From positions 61,043-125,042 of the forward strand of contig DATMGE010000050.1 of the NCBI GenBank assembly GCA_035555795.1: a stretch of DNA of 64,000 bases. Reading direction: 5' to 3'. Below are positions 33,217 through 41,868 of the stretch, piece by piece; positions within the stretch are counted from its first letter, which is position 1; every line of letters begins with the position of its first letter. The notes beneath the pieces were generated by a model that did no database searches, was not told where the DNA came from, and worked only from the letters and a program-made list of their open reading frames with translations. This DNA is from RCIO01 sp035555795. Lineage in GTDB: Bacteria; Pseudomonadota; Alphaproteobacteria; Rhizobiales; Rhizobiaceae. Both the position numbers and the translations under genes were made by a program.

Positions 33217-33755
33217 GTACCGCCGCCCGTTTTCGAGAAGCCGTCGTCGGGGCTGCGCGCGGCCTGGAACTGTTGGCGGGATGGATCCTGCTGATCGTCG
33301 CGATAGGCGTGACCTTCAACGCGATCGCACGCTACGGCTTCGGCACCGACCTAGCGATCGTGACGGAAACGGGCGGCTTCGTCTTCCTGATCGTGACCTT
33401 TCTGGCACTCACCAGCGCCTATTTCGCCGGCCAGCACGTCTCGGTCGAATTGCTCGAACTGGTCGGCTCGAAGCGCTTCGTCAGCTTCATGTACGGTTAC
33501 GTCATTCCTGTCCTCAGTCTCATCTTCATGGTGTCCATGACGGTGGCGTCGCTGATCATGACGATGCGCTACTTCAAGACGGGTCGCATGACGATCGGCA
33601 TGAATCCGATGCCGTACTGGATGTTCATGGCGGTCGTGCCTTTGGGGTCCGGGCTGTTTTCGCTGGCGATCGTTTCCGACCTGATCGAGCGCGTCAGGGG
33701 CAACCGGCCGGTTGAGCCGGTCGACCCCGCGCAATCGGCCGACGACGGCCTCTAG
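33213..33755 (+). CDS. TRAP transporter small permease (DctQ type)
   Basis: 180-residue four-helix membrane protein that joins the large permease. It begins at GTG 33213, overlapping the DctP stop. Helices lie at about 18-38, 52-70, 90-115 and 133-155. The family signature TETGGFVFLIVTFLALTSAYFAGQHVSVE is spread across helix 2 and the loop. Confidence 0.93.
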   Translation: MSTAARFREAVVGAARGLELLAGWILLIVAIGVTFNAIARYGFGTDLAIVTETGGFVFLIVTFLALTSAYFAGQHVSVELLELVGSKRFVSFMYGYVIPVLSLIFMVSMTVASLIMTMRYFKTGRMTIGMNPMPYWMFMAVVPLGSGLFSLAIVSDLIERVRGNRPVEPVDPAQSADDGL

Positions 33756-33776
33756 TTCCAATCCAGGGATACTCCC

Positions 33777-35090
33777 ATGTCGCTTGGCCTCCTCGGCACG
33801 ATCTTTCTCGTGGGCATGCTTTTTGCGATCTTCCTCGGCCTGCCCGTCGCGATCGCACTGTCCGCCGTCGGGCTTCTGGGCCTGCTCTATGTCGGCGGCT
33901 TGCAGACCGTCATCGTCATGACCGGCGGCACGGCTGTGAGCGAGCTGTCGCATTTCAGCCTGCTCGCAATCCCCATGTTCATGCTCATGAGCTCCGCGAT
34001 CACCGCCTCCGGCATCGGCAAGACGATCGTGGATTTCATGACGAAATGGCTGCACCGCATTCCCGGCGCGCTGCATTCGGCGGCGGTCATCTCGTGCGGC
34101 ATCTTCGCCGCCATGTCGAGTTCGTCGGTGGCGACGGCGGCTGCCGTGGGCGGCTTCATCCTGCCGGAAATGCGACGGCGCGGCCACAATATGCGCCTCG
34201 GCATCGGCGCGGTTGCCGTGGGCGGCACGCTGGGGATGATGATACCGCCGAGCAACTTCTTCATCGTCTATGGCGTGCTGACGGAAACCTCGATCAGCAA
34301 GCTTTTCATGGCGGGCATCGTTCCCGGCCTGATGATCGTGCTGGTCATGGTTCTCTTCAACACGATCCTGTTCTGGCTGAGGCCGTCGCTGACCCCGGCG
34401 ACCGAAACGGACCACGTGCCGACGCGTGCGGAAAAGATGCTGGCGCTGCGCAATGCCTGGACCGGCCTCGTGCTCATCGTCTGCGTCGTGGGCGGCATCG
34501 TCTTCGGCGTGGTGACGCCGACGGAGGCGGGCGGGCTGGGCGCCGTGATCGCGCTGCTGATCGGGCTCTTCGTCCTGAAGACCATCACCGGGGCCGACAT
34601 TTCGCCCATCCTGGTACAGGCCGTGCGCACCACCAGCATGATGGGCTTCATCATCTTCGCCGGGCTCATCCTGAGCCGCGCTTCCACGATGATGAACCTG
34701 TCGCAATGGCTGATCGGACTGGTGCAGGATTCCGGGCTGGAGCCGTGGCAGGTGATCGTGCTGATCAACATCCTGCTTCTCCTGCTTGGCACCTTCATGG
34801 AAGGTTCCGCCATCACCATCATGACGGTGCCGCTTCTGGTGCCGCTGGTCGTCTCCCTCGGCTATGACCCGATCTGGTTCGCGGTCGTGTTCGCGATCAA
34901 CATGGAACTGGCGATCGTCTCGCCACCGGTCGGGCTGAACATATTCGTCCTGCAGGGCGTCGCCGGCGTACCGCTCAAGGACGCGATGCTCGGAGTGTTG
35001 CCCTATGCGGGGCTTCTGCTTCTATGCCTCGTGATCCTGATTATTTTCCCGCAGATCTCCCTCTGGCTGCCGACGGTGATGAGTCCGTAG
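33777..35090 (+). CDS. TRAP transporter large permease (DctM type)
   Basis: 437 residues with about 12 hydrophobic segments. DctM motifs: LFAIFLGLPVAIALSAVG, IPMFMLMSSAI, MSSSSVATAAAVGGFILPEM and GTLGMMIPPSNFFIVYG. It forms the sodium-driven channel with DctQ. It lies 21 bases after dctQ. A stem of GCCCGGTC/GACCGGGC follows the stop (35126-35144). Confidence 0.96.
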   Translation: MSLGLLGTIFLVGMLFAIFLGLPVAIALSAVGLLGLLYVGGLQTVIVMTGGTAVSELSHFSLLAIPMFMLMSSAITASGIGKTIVDFMTKWLHRIPGALHSAAVISCGIFAAMSSSSVATAAAVGGFILPEMRRRGHNMRLGIGAVAVGGTLGMMIPPSNFFIVYGVLTETSISKLFMAGIVPGLMIVLVMVLFNTILFWLRPSLTPATETDHVPTRAEKMLALRNAWTGLVLIVCVVGGIVFGVVTPTEAGGLGAVIALLIGLFVLKTITGADISPILVQAVRTTSMMGFIIFAGLILSRASTMMNLSQWLIGLVQDSGLEPWQVIVLINILLLLLGTFMEGSAITIMTVPLLVPLVVSLGYDPIWFAVVFAINMELAIVSPPVGLNIFVLQGVAGVPLKDAMLGVLPYAGLLLLCLVILIIFPQISLWLPTVMSP

Positions 35091-35125
35091 CGCGCGCCTG
35101 CGTTCCTCCCATAATTCCCGGATGC

Positions 35126-35144
35126 GCCCGGTCGCCGACCGGGC
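35126..35144 (+). terminator. GC-rich hairpin after the TRAP operon
   Basis: GCCCGGTC (35126-35133) and GACCGGGC (35137-35144) form a perfect 8-bp stem. No T-run follows, so it may attenuate rather than stop transcription into the YeiH-type exporter gene 27 bases on. Confidence 0.5.
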
Positions 35145-35170
35145 ATGCGAAGCCTGATCGAAGGTGACCT

Positions 35171-36199
35171 GTGACTGAAACCATGCCTGGCAAGACGGGG
35201 GCATTCCTCTGGCGTGAGACATTGGCGCGGCTCTGGCCGGGCTTGCTGACCTGCGCGGTCATCGCCTTGGCGGCCGGCTTCATCTCCGATCACTATGGCG
35301 GGCCGGTGATGCTCTATGCGCTGCTTTTCGGCATGGTGCTCCACTTCATGTCGGAGGAGGGCCCGGCGCGTCCGGGGATCGATTTCGTCGCGCGCACGGT
35401 GCTGCGGCTCGGCGTGGCGCTCCTTGGCGCGCGCATCACCATCGAGCAGGTGACGACGCTCGGCTTCGGGACGATCCTGCTGGTCGTGGCGGCGGTCGTG
35501 CTGACCATCGGCTTCGGCGCCCTGATGGCGCGGCTCCTTCGCCTGTCTTCGGACCTCGGCATGCTGAGCGGCGGCGCAACCGCGATCTGCGGCGTGTCGG
35601 CGGCCATGGCGCTCGCCGCCGTCATGCCGCGCTCGCAAGAGAACGAGCGCAATCTCGTCGCCACCGTCGTCGGCGTCGCTGCGCTCTCCACCGTCGCGAT
35701 GATCCTCTATCCGGTCCTGGTTTCGCTGCTTTCGCTGACCAATGCGCAAGCGGGCATCTTTCTCGGCGCGACGATCCACGATGTCGCCCAGGTCGTCGGC
35801 GCGGGCTACATGATCTCGCCCGAGACCGGCGAGGCGTCGACAGTGGTCAAGCTGATGCGGGTGGCGCTGCTGGTGCCTGCTGTCTTCGCCTTTGGCCTCT
35901 TCTACCGCGCGCGGACACGGGGCGTGTCGGTGCAACGGCCGCCACTGCTGCCGGCCTTCCTTCTGGCCTTCGTCGTGCTGGTGATCGTCAATAGTGCAGG
36001 TCTGATCCCGGCCGTGCTCGCCGCTGCCTGTTCGGAAGTCTCGCGCTGGTGCCTCATCGCCGCAATCGCGGCGCTCGGCCTCAGGACCGCCTTGCGCGAA
36101 CTGGTGAAATTCGGCTGGCGGCCCGTCGTCCTCATGGTGTCGGAGATGCTGTTCATAGCCCTGCTGGTGCTCGCCGTCATCCTCGCAACTTCGGCCTGA
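35171..36199 (+). CDS. YeiH/SuyZ-type membrane exporter (UPF0324 family)
   Basis: 342 residues with about ten hydrophobic helices, starting at GTG 35171. Family signatures: YALLFGMVLHFM, RLGVALLGARIT, SGGATAICGVSAAMA and GATIHDVAQVVGAGY. Members such as SuyZ in sulfolactate degraders are proposed to export sulfate made from sulfonates. It follows the TRAP operon on the same strand and converges with the enolase-lyase operon, supporting a shared role. The exported ion is not proven by sequence. Confidence 0.85.
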   Translation: MTETMPGKTGAFLWRETLARLWPGLLTCAVIALAAGFISDHYGGPVMLYALLFGMVLHFMSEEGPARPGIDFVARTVLRLGVALLGARITIEQVTTLGFGTILLVVAAVVLTIGFGALMARLLRLSSDLGMLSGGATAICGVSAAMALAAVMPRSQENERNLVATVVGVAALSTVAMILYPVLVSLLSLTNAQAGIFLGATIHDVAQVVGAGYMISPETGEASTVVKLMRVALLVPAVFAFGLFYRARTRGVSVQRPPLLPAFLLAFVVLVIVNSAGLIPAVLAAACSEVSRWCLIAAIAALGLRTALRELVKFGWRPVVLMVSEMLFIALLVLAVILATSA

Positions 36200-36204
36200 G
36201 GGGA

Positions 36205-37290
36205 TCAGCGAGACCGGGCTTCGGCAAGAATGTCGTCGGGAATGGCGATGCCGAGCCCCGGCGCGTCCGGCAGCCGGACCATTCCGTCCACCGGCCGCAG
36301 ACCGGGATCGATCAGCGAGCGCTGAAGCGGGAGGGCGTTGATCTCGATCATCTCGCAGCGCGGGCTCGACAAAGCGAGGTGCAGCGTTGCCGCCACGCCG
36401 GCGCCGAAATAGAAGGAGTGCAGGCAGACCTCCATGTTCCAGGCCTCCGCCATGCCGATGATCTTGCGCGTTGGCGCTATGCCGCCGGCTTTGATGACAT
36501 CCGGCTGCACGAGATCGACGGCGACGGAGCTGATCATCTCCCGGAAGCCGAAATGCGTATATTCGTTCTCGCCTGCCGCGATGCGCGTGGACGAGCGTTC
36601 CCGCAGGCGGCGCAGCCCGTCGAGATCGTTCATGTCCCTGAGCGGTTCCTCGATCCAGTAAAGGTCGCAGTCTGCCAGCGCATCCACGGTCCTCATCGCT
36701 TCCGGCTCGGACCACGCGCCGCTGGCGTCCAGCATGAGGCGCACATCCGGGCCGATCGCCTCACGCACCGCGCGCACCGAGGCGATGTCCTTCTGGTGCA
36801 GCTTCAGCGCCTTGTAGCCCTCCGCGAGATAGCCCGTCGCGGCCTCGGCCGCCGCTTCCGGCGTCTGGTAGGGATGCATGCTGGCATAGGCCATCAGGCC
36901 GTCGCGGCAGGGGCCGCCGAGCAGGTCGCAGACGCGCTTGCCTGCCGCCTTGCCGGCAATATCCCACAGCGCCACCTCGACGCCGCTGATCGCATGCATG
37001 ACCAGCCCCATCCGCCCATAGCGGAAGGTGGTGCGGTACATCCTGTCCCACAGGAGCTCGATGCGGCTCGGATCCTGCCCGACCAGCAGCGGCGCCAGGA
37101 TCTCGTCGACGAAGGCGGCGACCGTTTTGGGCGCGAAACGGAAGGCCTCGCCGATGCCGGTGACACCTTCGTCCGTCTCGACCAGGATGACCGTATGGCT
37201 GGCGCTCGTCTCCCCGCCGCCCTCCGGCAATGGATGCGCGGGCGCGGGCGGGATGCGGACGGGCAGGGCGACGACGTCAGTGATCCGCAC
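36205..37290 (-). CDS. Mandelate racemase/muconate lactonizing enzyme family protein (enolase superfamily)
   Basis: 361 residues with an N-terminal capping domain and a TIM barrel. Probable metal ligands are Asp188 (MLDAS), Glu214 (WIEEP) and Glu241 (AAGENE). The general base region has Lys163 in ALKLHQK, where the second position of the usual KxK is His165, plus Asp264 and His291 (CLHSF). It abstracts a proton alpha to a carboxylate, so it is a racemase or acid-sugar dehydratase. It overlaps the UxaA-like gene by 14 bases and is the last gene of that operon. It could epimerise or dehydrate the TRAP substrate. Confidence 0.88.
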   Translation of the reverse strand: MRITDVVALPVRIPPAPAHPLPEGGGETSASHTVILVETDEGVTGIGEAFRFAPKTVAAFVDEILAPLLVGQDPSRIELLWDRMYRTTFRYGRMGLVMHAISGVEVALWDIAGKAAGKRVCDLLGGPCRDGLMAYASMHPYQTPEAAAEAATGYLAEGYKALKLHQKDIASVRAVREAIGPDVRLMLDASGAWSEPEAMRTVDALADCDLYWIEEPLRDMNDLDGLRRLRERSSTRIAAGENEYTHFGFREMISSVAVDLVQPDVIKAGGIAPTRKIIGMAEAWNMEVCLHSFYFGAGVAATLHLALSSPRCEMIEINALPLQRSLIDPGLRPVDGMVRLPDAPGLGIAIPDDILAEARSR

Positions 37291-38491
37291 GCGCGTCCTC
37301 CCGGTCGAAATAGCCTTCCTCCCAGAGCTTCAGGAAGCCGTTCTCGATCCGGCTGATGGTGATCTCGGTGTCGCCGAGCCTTTCACTCGCCGTCTGGAGC
37401 CCTTCCGTCACCGCGAGCATATGGTCCATCAGCCTGTCGGCCGCCTGCGGCAGAGTCAGCGAGCCTTCGATGATGCCGGCGACGGAGAGGTCGATATTGT
37501 CGGCGAAGTCGCGCGCCGTACCTGGGCTGCCGGTCACCTTGATCGTCGGCGCCATCGGGTTGCCGATCGGATTGCCGATGCCGGTGCTGAACAGGATGAG
37601 CTGCGCACCGGCCGCCGCGAGCGAGGTCGTGTTCTCTGCGCCGGGGCCGGGCGCGTCGAGGAAGACGAGGCCCTTCTCGGTCGGCGTCGCGCCCATGCCG
37701 ATCACCTGCCGCAAGGGACTCGTGCCGCCCTTGCGCACCGCGCCCAGCGATTTTTCCTCGGTGGTCGAGAGGCCGCCCTTGATATTGTCGCCGCCGAGCG
37801 GCGCCATGTCCATGCCGACATAGCGCGCATAGGCCTCCCACCGCGCCACAACGTCGAGCAGGTCCTTGGCGACCGCTGGCGTGGCGGCGCGCTCGACCAG
37901 CAGGTGCTCGGCGCCTATGATCTCCTCCGGCTCCGACAGGATCGCCGTGCCGCCGGCAGCCACGATCCGATCCGAGACGATGCCGAGGGTGGAATTGCCT
38001 GTCATGCCTGACACGGCATCCGAGCCGCCGCATTCGAGGCCGATCACCAGCTCTTCCAGCCCGCATTTCTCGCGCAGTGTCGGCTTGCGCGCGGCGATCA
38101 GCGCGTTGAGCTTGCGCACGCCGACCTCCAGCGCCTTCAGCGTGCCGCCGCAGGACTGCACGTCCACCCAGTCCACCGGCTTGCCCGTCGCGCCGATCGG
38201 ATCGGCGAGCGCCCGCGCGGTGATCTGTTCGAGGCTCACCACGAGAACGCAGGAGGCGTTCGGATGCGCGCCGTAATTGATCAGCGTCTGGTCGTGGACG
38301 CGCAGGTCCTCGCCCTTCTGGCCGCGCCCATAGGCCGCGACGATGGGAACCGCGCCCTTAATCATGGCAGCGATGCGCCGCGCCAACGGGTTGGCATTGT
38401 CCATCGCGGCGACCACGACCGGAAAGTCGCGGATGCCGACGCGCCCGTCCTCGCGGCGATAGCCGAAGAAATGATCCCTGGACATGCTCAA
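37277..38491 (-). CDS. UxaA-family lyase, large subunit (altronate dehydratase / SuyB-like)
   Basis: 404-residue catalytic subunit of the altronate/galactarate dehydratase family, which includes the sulfo-lyase subunit SuyB. Typical segments: RVGIRDFPVVVAAMDN, YGRGQKGED, GLECGGSDAVSGMTGN, LSEPEEIIGAEHLL, GDNIKGGLSTTEEKSLGA and FSTGIGNPIGNPMAPTIKVTGS. Conserved cysteines in GLECGGSD suggest a metal site. It pairs with the SAF-domain small subunit, with which it overlaps by four bases. Altronate-type dehydration and (2R)-sulfolactate desulfonation are both possible. Confidence 0.85.
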   Translation of the reverse strand: MSMSRDHFFGYRREDGRVGIRDFPVVVAAMDNANPLARRIAAMIKGAVPIVAAYGRGQKGEDLRVHDQTLINYGAHPNASCVLVVSLEQITARALADPIGATGKPVDWVDVQSCGGTLKALEVGVRKLNALIAARKPTLREKCGLEELVIGLECGGSDAVSGMTGNSTLGIVSDRIVAAGGTAILSEPEEIIGAEHLLVERAATPAVAKDLLDVVARWEAYARYVGMDMAPLGGDNIKGGLSTTEEKSLGAVRKGGTSPLRQVIGMGATPTEKGLVFLDAPGPGAENTTSLAAAGAQLILFSTGIGNPIGNPMAPTIKVTGSPGTARDFADNIDLSVAGIIEGSLTLPQAADRLMDHMLAVTEGLQTASERLGDTEITISRIENGFLKLWEEGYFDREDARADH

Positions 38492-38781
38492 CCCCTCGTC
38501 GCGTCGCCGCGCAACCTGCCGCCGGCGACATTGTGCATATGGACATGTTCGCCGGCGGCGATGTCGGTCAGCGCATCGCCGATGATGGAGCCGTATTTGC
38601 GCACCGGCGTGCCGCGCGCGATCGCGTCGAGCGCGAATTTGTGCCCGTAGGGGATGTCGTTCTTCACCACGACATCGACGCTGCCGCCGGCCGTCGCGAC
38701 GCTGACCTTCGTGCCGCTGGCGACCGCTTCGAGGACCGTCGCGACATTGTCGGTCTCATCGATCATGAGGACGTTGACCAC
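38488..38781 (-). CDS. UxaA-family lyase, small SAF-domain subunit (SuyA-like)
   Basis: 97-residue SAF domain: DNVATVLEAVASGTKV, then the VVKNDIPYGHKFALDAIARG signature and HVHMHNVAGGRLRG at the end. The GTG at 38779-38781 has GGGAG six bases upstream and is preferred to the ATG at 38764-38766. In single-chain altronate dehydratase this domain is fused. A separate small subunit is the arrangement of SuyAB and of many rhizobial UxaA-like enzymes. It is the first gene of the operon and divergent from the LysR gene. Confidence 0.85.
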   Translation of the reverse strand: MVNVLMIDETDNVATVLEAVASGTKVSVATAGGSVDVVVKNDIPYGHKFALDAIARGTPVRKYGSIIGDALTDIAAGEHVHMHNVAGGRLRGDATRG

Positions 38782-38844
38782 CTGTATCTCCCGGAAATCC
38801 TTGGATGGCAGAGCGTAGCGGGCCGCAGGTCGGCCACTAGATGG

Positions 38845-38877
38845 ATAAGCCTTATAGGGATATGCTGTAGCGGCATA
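38845..38877. promoter_or_regulatory. Candidate LysR binding sites between divergent genes
   Basis: Two inverted repeats in the 111-base gap: ATAAG-C-CTTAT (38845-38855) and TATGC-N7-GCATA (38861-38877). The second has the T-N11-A geometry of LysR-type boxes. The gap separates lysR (plus) from the SAF-UxaA-enolase operon (minus). Confidence 0.6.
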
Positions 38878-38892
38878 AGTGGGAGGGCGGTC

Positions 38893-39819
38893 ATGGAACT
38901 GCGCCAGCTTCGCTATTTTCTGGCCGTCTGCGATCAGGGCAGCATCAACAAGGCGGCCAGGATGCTCAATGTGGCGCAGCCCGCCGTGAGCAGGCAGATC
39001 GCCGAACTGGAAAGCGAACTTGGAACGACGCTGTTCGAGAGATCGACAGCGGGCGTTCGCCCGACGGTTTCGGGACGGCAGCTTGTCGCCATGGCCGAAG
39101 CGGTCCTTCAAGGCGTCGAACGGATCTCCGAGACATTCGGCGGCGGTCGCCAACCCGCACGCGTCGTCGCCATCGGCCTGCCGCCGGCGATCATCCGGCT
39201 GATGACGGGCAAGAGCCCGGACTTCCTGTCCGGCACGCGCAACCATTCCATGATCCGCATCGTCGACGGCACCAGCCATCGGCTGGAGGCCTGGCTTCGG
39301 GCCGGCGAGCTGACATTCGCCGTGGTGACCAATCCGCCGCCCGACGAGAACCTGACCCGCACGCCCCTGTGGCGCGAGCCGCTTTATCTGGTCGGGCGCG
39401 GCGAGACGCCTTGGCCCTCATCGGTCGATCTTCGGTCAGTCCATGAATCGGAGCTTGCGCTTAGCATGAAGGAAGACCCGGTAAGGGCCTATCTGGACGG
39501 GGAATTCGCCAGGAGCGGCATCGCGCCGCGAACATCGCTGGAATTCGAATCGATGCCCTCGCTACTGGCGATGATCCAGGGCAGCGATGTGCGGTCGATC
39601 CTGCCCCTCTCGGCCTTCCTGCGCGAATATCAGGCCGGCCTGCTGCGCGCGTCGCGGCTGCGGGGGCTCGCCATTTCGCGCATGGTCGTCAGCCGCCCGC
39701 ATGTTCCGCTGGGTGCCGATGCGCGCAGGGTGATCGACTGGCTCCAGAACGATCTCTTCGATTCCTATGTCGCCCAGGCCACCTCTCTCGACCCCGAATT
39801 CGAGCTGACCGCCATATAG
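38893..39819 (+). CDS. LysR-family transcriptional regulator
   Basis: 308 residues: N-terminal helix-turn-helix (MELRQLRYFLAVCDQGSINKAA, LNVAQPAVSRQIAELE) and a C-terminal effector-binding domain. GGGAGG precedes the ATG at 38893. Divergent to the UxaA-like operon, it is the likely activator of that operon and perhaps of the TRAP genes. It is also 101 bases upstream of the BCCP gene on the same strand. Confidence 0.93.
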   Translation: MELRQLRYFLAVCDQGSINKAARMLNVAQPAVSRQIAELESELGTTLFERSTAGVRPTVSGRQLVAMAEAVLQGVERISETFGGGRQPARVVAIGLPPAIIRLMTGKSPDFLSGTRNHSMIRIVDGTSHRLEAWLRAGELTFAVVTNPPPDENLTRTPLWREPLYLVGRGETPWPSSVDLRSVHESELALSMKEDPVRAYLDGEFARSGIAPRTSLEFESMPSLLAMIQGSDVRSILPLSAFLREYQAGLLRASRLRGLAISRMVVSRPHVPLGADARRVIDWLQNDLFDSYVAQATSLDPEFELTAI

Positions 39820-39920
39820 GCTCTCCTGCCTGAAACATGCGGAATCCGTCCATTGCCTTGTGCTGCGGGTTCCGTTGCGCTTATCTCTCCGCCGTTCTGC
39901 GATAATCGGGAGGAGACGGT

Positions 39921-40454
39921 ATGGCGGGCAACGAGGAATTCCTTTCCGACGCGGACATGGCGCGCGTCGAGCGCCTGATCGATGCACTCGACAAGTCGTC
40001 GGTCGATTTCATGAAGGTCGATGTCGGCAACCTGCGCATCACGCTCGGCAAGGGCGATCCGCGCGCGATTTCAGCAGAAAGTCCAGCCCCGACATACGTT
40101 CCGGCTCCCGTTGCGGCCGCATCGCCTGCCCCGGCGCCAGCCCCGGCAAATCCACAACCAGCTCCCGCTGTCGCAGCAGCAGCCCCCATGCAAAAGCCGT
40201 CCGGGGCAGGGGAAGGCAGGATCGTCACGGCGCCGATGATGGGACGTTTCTATGCCCAGCCGGAACAGGGCGCGGCACCCTTCGTCGCCGTCGGCAGCAA
40301 GGTCGGCGCGGATACGACTGTGTGCCTGATCGAGGTGATGAAGACCTTCACCGCCGTGCCGGCGACGATGAGCGGCACGATTACCGAGATCCTGGTCGCA
40401 GACGAGGCCATCGTCGAGTTCGGCCAGCCGCTGTTCCGGATCGTGGAGAACTGA
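39921..40454 (+). CDS. Biotin carboxyl carrier protein (AccB type)
   Basis: 177 residues: N-terminal helical part, a Pro/Ala linker (about 55-90) and the C-terminal biotinyl domain with Lys141 in LIEVMKTFTAVPA. The usual AccB motif EAMKMMN is altered to EVMKTFT, suggesting a paralogue, not the housekeeping acetyl-CoA carboxylase subunit. CGGGAGGAGA precedes the ATG. It is five bases upstream of the biotin carboxylase gene. Confidence 0.9.
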   Translation: MAGNEEFLSDADMARVERLIDALDKSSVDFMKVDVGNLRITLGKGDPRAISAESPAPTYVPAPVAAASPAPAPAPANPQPAPAVAAAAPMQKPSGAGEGRIVTAPMMGRFYAQPEQGAAPFVAVGSKVGADTTVCLIEVMKTFTAVPATMSGTITEILVADEAIVEFGQPLFRIVEN

Positions 40455-40458
40455 TCCG

Positions 40459-41811
40459 GTGGCGATCCGAAGGGTCCTGATCGCCAACCGGGGCGAAATC
40501 GCCGTTCGCATCATCAGGGCCTGCAAGGCGCTCGGCATCGAGACGGTGCAGGCCGTCTCCGACGCCGACCGCGACAGCTTGCCGGCCCGCCTTGCCGACC
40601 GCGCCTTCGTGATCGGCCCCGCGACCTCGGCCAGGAGCTATCTCAACATCGACGCGCTGCTGATGACCGCGCTGGCGACGGGCGCCGATGCGATCCACCC
40701 CGGCTACGGCTTTCTCTCGGAGAAGGCGGAGTTCTCGAAGGGCTGCGCCGACAATGGCCTGATCTTCGTCGGGCCGACGCCCGACAATATCGCCCGTATG
40801 GGCAACAAGATCGAGGCCCGCATCGCCGCCGCGGCGGCCGGCGTGCCGACCCTTCCTGGATCCCACAAGGTCGCCTCGGCCGACGATGCGGCGCGCATCG
40901 CCGCCGAGGTCGGCCTGCCGGTGATGCTCAAGGCTGCGGCGGGCGGCGGCGGGCGTGGCATGAAGATCGTTCGCGATCCGGCCAAGGTGAAGGAGACGTT
41001 CCAGCAGGCTTCGGCGGAGGCCAACGCCGCCTTCGGCGACGGCTCGATGTATGTCGAGCGCTTCGTCGCCGATGCCCGTCACATCGAGGTGCAGGTCATC
41101 GCCGACACGCATGGCAATGTCGTGCATCTGGGCGAACGCGATTGTTCTTCCCAGCGCCGCCACCAGAAGCTGGTCGAGGAAGCGCCGGCCCCAGCGATTT
41201 CCGGCGCGCTGCGCGCCGGCCTGCATGAGTCGGCGGTCAGGCTCGCCCGCGCCATCGGCTATGTCGGCGCGGGCACGGTCGAGTTCCTTGTCGATCCGGC
41301 GGCGGATGCCTTCTATTTCCTCGAAATGAACACCCGCATCCAGGTGGAGCATCCGGTGACGGAGATGATCACCGGCATCGATCTGGTGGAGGAGCAGTTC
41401 CGCATCGCCAATGGCGAACGGCTCGGCTTCCGCCAGGAGGACGTGGTCTTCACCGGCCATGCCATCGAATGCCGGGTGAATGCGGAGTCGGCTGAGAACG
41501 ATTTCCGCCCGTCGCCGGGCCTCATCACCACATGGCAGCCGCCGCAAGGCGAGGGCATCCGCGTCGATAGCCACTGCCTCGAGGGGTATCGCATTCCGAT
41601 CTTCTACGATTCGATGATCGCCAAGTTGATCGTCCACGGAAGCGACCGCGACGACGCCATTGCCCGTATGCGAACCGCCCTGTCGCAATTCCGTATCGGC
41701 GGCATCGAAACGACGATCCCGTTCGTGGACAAGATCGTCGCCAATGCGGACTTCGTTGGCGGAAAGGTCAGCACGGAACTGGTCGGGCGTATCATGGCTG
41801 CGGGGCGGTAG
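40459..41811 (+). CDS. Biotin carboxylase (AccC type), third set
   Basis: 450 residues starting at GTG 40459: IRRVLIANRGEIAVRIIRACK, ATP lid AAAGGGGRGMKIV, HIEVQVIADTHGNVVHLGERDCS and EMNTRIQVEHPVTEMITG with the catalytic Arg. The motifs are closer to canonical AccC than those of the enzyme at 22909. It forms an operon with the BCCP and converges with an HMGL-like carboxyltransferase, suggesting a three-part carboxylase other than acetyl-CoA carboxylase. Confidence 0.93.
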   Translation: MAIRRVLIANRGEIAVRIIRACKALGIETVQAVSDADRDSLPARLADRAFVIGPATSARSYLNIDALLMTALATGADAIHPGYGFLSEKAEFSKGCADNGLIFVGPTPDNIARMGNKIEARIAAAAAGVPTLPGSHKVASADDAARIAAEVGLPVMLKAAAGGGGRGMKIVRDPAKVKETFQQASAEANAAFGDGSMYVERFVADARHIEVQVIADTHGNVVHLGERDCSSQRRHQKLVEEAPAPAISGALRAGLHESAVRLARAIGYVGAGTVEFLVDPAADAFYFLEMNTRIQVEHPVTEMITGIDLVEEQFRIANGERLGFRQEDVVFTGHAIECRVNAESAENDFRPSPGLITTWQPPQGEGIRVDSHCLEGYRIPIFYDSMIAKLIVHGSDRDDAIARMRTALSQFRIGGIETTIPFVDKIVANADFVGGKVSTELVGRIMAAGR

Positions 41812-41868
41812 AATCCCGGCACCGTTTGCCTATTCGGAGCGGACAAAGCCCGGTCCGCCCAGTTCCTC

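Noticed and set aside
35003..36715. Minus-strand frame opposite the YeiH-type exporter
   Set aside because: It reads through the real enolase-family gene in a different frame and has a composition typical of antisense translation.
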